DNA of 64,000 nucleotides, from NCBI RefSeq assembly GCF_001305855.1, contig NZ_LIXZ01000007.1, forward strand, positions 124,001-188,000, in the 5' to 3' direction. The stretch is from Rossellomorea vietnamensis (GTDB lineage Bacteria; Bacillota; Bacilli; Bacillales; Bacillaceae_B). Position numbers and translations under genes: made by a program. Shown piece after piece: positions 60,903 to 64,000 of the stretch; the stretch's first letter is position 1, and each line of letters opens with the position of its first letter. The notes beneath the pieces were generated by a model. The model did not search any database and was not told the DNA's origin. It worked only from the letters and a program-made list of their open reading frames with translations.

Positions 60903-63359
60903 ATGATTGAAAAAACATTAAACATCGAAGGGATGACATGTGCCTCTTGTTCACAGGCTGTTGAGAAAGCAACGAAGAAGCTGGCTGGTGTTCAACAAGC
61001 AAACGTAAATCTTGCAACGGAGAAATTGAATATAACCTATGACGAAAATGAGCTCTCACTTGAAGAAATCAAGCAAGCTGTGGATAACGCAGGTTATAGA
61101 GCAGTCACAGAGATGGAGAAAAAAACATTTAGCGTGACGGGCATGACATGTGCATCCTGTGTGCAATCGGTGGAAAAGGCGACAAGAAAATTGGATGGCG
61201 TTAAGGAATCGACGGTCAATATGGCGACAGAGAAAATGGTCATAAAATATGATCCCACCGCCGTAACCGTTTCTGATATTAAGGATGCCGTTTCCGATGC
61301 CGGCTATGAAGCGCAGGAGGACACTGACGAAGAAGATTCAGCGGACGAAGACAGAGACAAGAAAGAGCAGCACATCAAGACCATGTGGAAACGCTTCTGG
61401 GTTTCAGCCGTCTTCACCGTTCCCTTGCTCCTGGTTTCCATGGGGCATATGTTCGGCATGCCACTGCCCGAAGCGATCGATCCAATGGTGAACCCAACTG
61501 GGTTTGCATTGATCCAACTGGTTCTTACCATTCCTGTGGTAGCGATGGGGAAACCATTTTTCACCGTTGGGTTTAAGACGCTTTCCAAACGCCATCCCAA
61601 TATGGATTCATTGGTGGCTCTCGGAACGGGGGCAGCGTTCTTCTATAGTTTGTTTGCAAGCATCATGATTTTGGCAGGCAGTGAACGCTATGCGCAGAAC
61701 CTTTATTTTGAATCGGCAGCCGTCATCCTTACCCTCATTACATTAGGGAAATATTTCGAGGCCCTTTCGAAAGGGAAAACGTCTGAAGCAATTAAGAAGC
61801 TAATGGGGCTGGCACCTAAAACAGCCACTATCGTAAGAGATGGAGCGGAAGTCGAGATTTCAGTCGAAGAAGTGGAAGTAGGAGATATCATCGTCGTGAA
61901 GCCTGGTGAAAAGATTCCCGTTGATGGAGTCGTGACGGAAGGAAAAACATCCGTCGATGAAGCGATGCTTACTGGAGAAAGTATGCCTGTTGAGAAAACG
62001 CCGGGTTCTGACATCATCGGTGCAAGCATCAATAAAAACGGTACCATCCGATACGAGGCGACGAAAGTCGGAAAGGATACGGCATTATCGCAGATCATCA
62101 AGCTGGTGGAAGATGCGCAAGGTTCAAAGGCCCCTATTGCCAAAATGGCGGACGTCATATCGGGATATTTCGTTCCCATCGTCATAGTTCTTGCGATTCT
62201 ATCGGGAATCGCCTGGTACATTTCAGGGGAGTCGGGCCTCTTTGCCTTCACGATTACCATTTCGATTCTCGTCATCGCCTGCCCATGTGCACTGGGACTC
62301 GCCACACCTACAGCGATCATGGTCGGTACCGGTAAAGGTGCTGAGAATGGCGTACTGATTAAGAGCGGCGGCGCTCTTGAAACGACCCATAAAATAGAAA
62401 CCATCGTGTTCGATAAAACCGGCACCATCACGGAAGGAAAGCCTGTCGTGACGGATATCGTGACGTCAGAAGGGATGTCAGAAGAAGAGCTTCTGATCCT
62501 TGCTGCTTCAGCTGAAAAAGGTTCTGAACATCCGCTTGGCGAAGCGATTGTCCGTAAGGCGGAGGAGAGAGGGCTCACCCTTCGCAAAACCGATTTCTTT
62601 GATGCCATTACTGGACAGGGAATTGAAGTGACGGTCGAAGGAGACGATCTGCTCCTCGGAAACCGCAAGCTGATGGATGAAAATGATGTCAATGTCGGTG
62701 AATTGGCTGAGGTGTCGAACCGGCTGGCCTCCGAGGGTAAAACGCCGATGTACATCGCCGTAGAAGACGAGATTGCGGGCATCATTGCTGTCGCCGATAC
62801 GGTAAAAGAAACGAGTTTAAAAGCCATTGAAAAACTTCACAGAATGGGGCTCCAGGTGGCAATGATCACGGGAGACAACAAACGGACAGCGGAAGCAATC
62901 GCGAGAGAAGTAGGGATCGACCGCGTGCTGAGTGAAGTACTGCCTGAAGACAAAGCAAATGAAGTCAAGAAGCTTCAAGGAGAAGGCAGGAAAGTGGCGA
63001 TGGTCGGGGACGGAATAAATGACGCTCCCGCCCTTGCGCAAGCTGATATCGGGATTGCCATCGGTTCCGGTACGGACGTGGCCATGGAATCGGCAGACAT
63101 CGTCCTGATGAGAAGTGACCTTATGGATGTACCGACAGCCGTTGAATTAAGTAAAGCGACCATAAGGAATATCAAGCAGAACCTTTTCTGGGCATTTGGT
63201 TATAATATCCTCGGTATTCCTATTGCCATGGGAATCTTATACCTGTTCGGAGGACCGTTACTAAATCCAATGATCGCAGGGGCAGCCATGAGCTTCAGCT
63301 CCGTATCCGTCTTGCTGAACGCCCTTCGCCTGAAAGGATTCAAACCATCAGAGAAATAG
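60903..63359 (+). CDS. copA: Copper-exporting P-type ATPase CopA
   Basis: 818 aa. Two N-terminal metal-binding domains with GMTCASCSQ and GMTCASCVQ, an acidic linker (about residues 140-160), TGES, membrane motif IACPCALGLATPT (CPC, P1B-1 type), FDKTGTITEGKP phosphorylation site, SEHPLG and GDGINDAPALAQADIG. Exports cuprous copper. ATG 60903 follows AAAGGGTGG; the upstream in-frame GTG lies within it. Richer in GC than the copB-type gene of the same block. Confidence 0.97.
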   Translation: MIEKTLNIEGMTCASCSQAVEKATKKLAGVQQANVNLATEKLNITYDENELSLEEIKQAVDNAGYRAVTEMEKKTFSVTGMTCASCVQSVEKATRKLDGVKESTVNMATEKMVIKYDPTAVTVSDIKDAVSDAGYEAQEDTDEEDSADEDRDKKEQHIKTMWKRFWVSAVFTVPLLLVSMGHMFGMPLPEAIDPMVNPTGFALIQLVLTIPVVAMGKPFFTVGFKTLSKRHPNMDSLVALGTGAAFFYSLFASIMILAGSERYAQNLYFESAAVILTLITLGKYFEALSKGKTSEAIKKLMGLAPKTATIVRDGAEVEISVEEVEVGDIIVVKPGEKIPVDGVVTEGKTSVDEAMLTGESMPVEKTPGSDIIGASINKNGTIRYEATKVGKDTALSQIIKLVEDAQGSKAPIAKMADVISGYFVPIVIVLAILSGIAWYISGESGLFAFTITISILVIACPCALGLATPTAIMVGTGKGAENGVLIKSGGALETTHKIETIVFDKTGTITEGKPVVTDIVTSEGMSEEELLILAASAEKGSEHPLGEAIVRKAEERGLTLRKTDFFDAITGQGIEVTVEGDDLLLGNRKLMDENDVNVGELAEVSNRLASEGKTPMYIAVEDEIAGIIAVADTVKETSLKAIEKLHRMGLQVAMITGDNKRTAEAIAREVGIDRVLSEVLPEDKANEVKKLQGEGRKVAMVGDGINDAPALAQADIGIAIGSGTDVAMESADIVLMRSDLMDVPTAVELSKATIRNIKQNLFWAFGYNILGIPIAMGILYLFGGPLLNPMIAGAAMSFSSVSVLLNALRLKGFKPSEK

Positions 63360-63387
63360 TTCTTTATGAAAGGAGCTCTAAAATACG

Positions 63388-63669
63388 ATGAGTAAAGACC
63401 TTGCATTAGAACTTTATACCAGACCCACCTGTTCAGATTGCCAAGCTGCTAAAGAATACTTGAATGGGAAGAACATTGCCTATGTCCATAAGAATGTAGG
63501 AGAAGATAAAAGGTTTGAGGAAGAGCTCAAGGAGATAACCGGCTCCAGGATCGTTCCTTCCTTTGCTTTCTATAAAAAAGGTATATTCGGCCAAAAAAGA
63601 GTGGTAAAGAATTTGATTGGTTTTGAGAACAATAAAGAAGAAATCAAGCAATTATTAGGGTTGAAATAA
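63388..63669 (+). CDS. Glutaredoxin-like protein
   Basis: 93 aa thioredoxin fold with RPTCSDCQAAKEYL (CxxC) at residues 13-20 and the loop GSRIVPSFAFYKKG. It follows copA by 28 bases with its own AAAGGAG and ends at a strong terminator, so it is probably the last gene of the copYZA operon. A role in keeping copper-binding thiols reduced is inferred. Confidence 0.85.
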   Translation: MSKDLALELYTRPTCSDCQAAKEYLNGKNIAYVHKNVGEDKRFEEELKEITGSRIVPSFAFYKKGIFGQKRVVKNLIGFENNKEEIKQLLGLK

Positions 63670-63705
63670 CTTTATTAGATCAGCTAAAGCTGACACGGAT
63701 GCTAT

Positions 63706-63763
63706 AAACAAATCAGAAATGTCCAGTAGATAATAATCAAGGGCATTTCTGATTTGTTTTTTT
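63706..63763 (+). terminator. Terminator after copA-glutaredoxin
   Basis: AAACAAATCAGAAATG / CATTTCTGATTTGTTT, 16-bp perfect stem with a 22-base loop, then TTTTT. Confidence 0.88.
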
Positions 63764-63771
63764 AGTTGTTT

Positions 63772-63802
63772 TCTTCATTAAATTTGCACATTTATGGGGG
63801 AA
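63772..63802 (+). promoter_or_regulatory. Copper-block promoter motif upstream of the last gene
   Basis: TCTTCA-N5-TTTGCA-N7-GGGGGAA; TTTGCA is 17 bases before TAAGGT. It ends about 118 bases before the start codon at 63920. Confidence 0.5.
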
Positions 63803-63919
63803 AACTAAGGTATCCCCATGATGCTACAAAGACAAAGGTTTTTGAATGTGGCTTAAGGGTTGTTTTTAAAAATACCATAAAGGGTATAATTGAATGAAAA
63901 ACCTAAAGGAGATGATTTT

Positions 63920-64000
63920 ATGATGAATGGTGGAGGAATGGGCGGCGGATTTTTTGGGACCGGCTTTCTTTTTATCATATTGATCGTGGCGATTGCGGGC
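63920..64000 (+). CDS. Start of a small glycine-rich membrane protein, partial
   Basis: AAAGGAGATGATTTT precedes two adjacent ATGs. The visible 27 residues are MMNGGGMGGGFFGTGFLFII and a continuing hydrophobic helix. Short SHOCT-type membrane proteins with this kind of start are common next to copper genes; the C terminus is outside the window, so the class cannot be confirmed. Confidence 0.65.
   Translation, partial: MMNGGGMGGGFFGTGFLFIILIVAIAG

Noticed and set aside
61703..62827. 374-aa open frame antisense to copA
   Set aside because: Mirror of strong codon bias in copA; serine-rich low-complexity translation, no ribosome site.

Overview
The window is a low-to-mid GC Gram-positive chromosome segment, almost certainly from a Bacillaceae genome. 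Gene order follows the Bacillus subtilis core (ppaX-yvoF-his operon, trxB, the yvcI-rapZ-glmR-whiA-crh cluster, clpP beside a tRNA-Arg, sigL, cggR-gapA-pgk-tpiA-gpmI-eno, secG, est, rnr, smpB, ssrA). TnrA, Crh, CtsR-box, CggR-operator and CopY-box features also fit this family. It is not B. subtilis itself: several accessory blocks are inserted and protein identities are intermediate.

Layout. 1-8380: tail of a membrane protein, PpaX phosphatase, an acyltransferase and the complete nine-enzyme-function histidine operon hisZGDBHAFI(E), broken by GGGACGGACC palindromic repeats. 8400-11120: TPR protein and thioredoxin reductase. 11120-11770: a 50-aa FbpA-like gene divergent from tnrA, with two TnrA boxes each placed 50 bp from its own predicted start site. 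12240-17090: SGNH hydrolase, Nudix, RapZ, GlmR, WhiA, Crh. 17383-27896: a six-gene strand-coherent locus (HPt-REC-GGDEF-REC protein, HEAT-repeat membrane protein, family 2 glycosyltransferase, 1077-aa exported glycosidase-like protein, stand-alone receiver, hybrid histidine kinase) that looks like a signal-controlled extracellular-glycan system. 27945-31990: clpP with CtsR box, tRNA-Arg(CCG), exonuclease, sigL and a small glutaredoxin-like protein; two inverted GC-rich repeats flank the tRNA and exonuclease. 32000-39650: CggR-controlled lower glycolysis operon and secG. 39750-43660: four regulator-like palindromes at exact 55-bp spacing, then carboxylesterase, RNase R, SmpB. 43809-44172: tmRNA.

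44290-64000: a copper-handling accessory block directly after ssrA, a classical island insertion site. It holds a CopB-type (CPH) ATPase, DUF305 protein, rhodanese/metallo-beta-lactamase protein, multicopper oxidase lipoprotein, cupredoxin membrane protein, MATE transporter, a cell-wall-binding-repeat-like protein without signal peptide, a metal permease, a 16-cysteine copper storage-type protein, BNR-repeat lipoprotein, a kinase/response-regulator pair, a YdhK-type lipoprotein, then copY-copZ-copA-glutaredoxin under tandem cop boxes. Two regulatory circuits are readable: CopY with TACANNTGTA boxes, and a second promoter motif, TNTNCA-N5-TNTNCA-N7-NGGGKAW, in front of at least four island transcription units at near-constant distance. 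The second motif is most simply explained as the site of the island's own OmpR-type regulator and is the most interesting new signal in the window.
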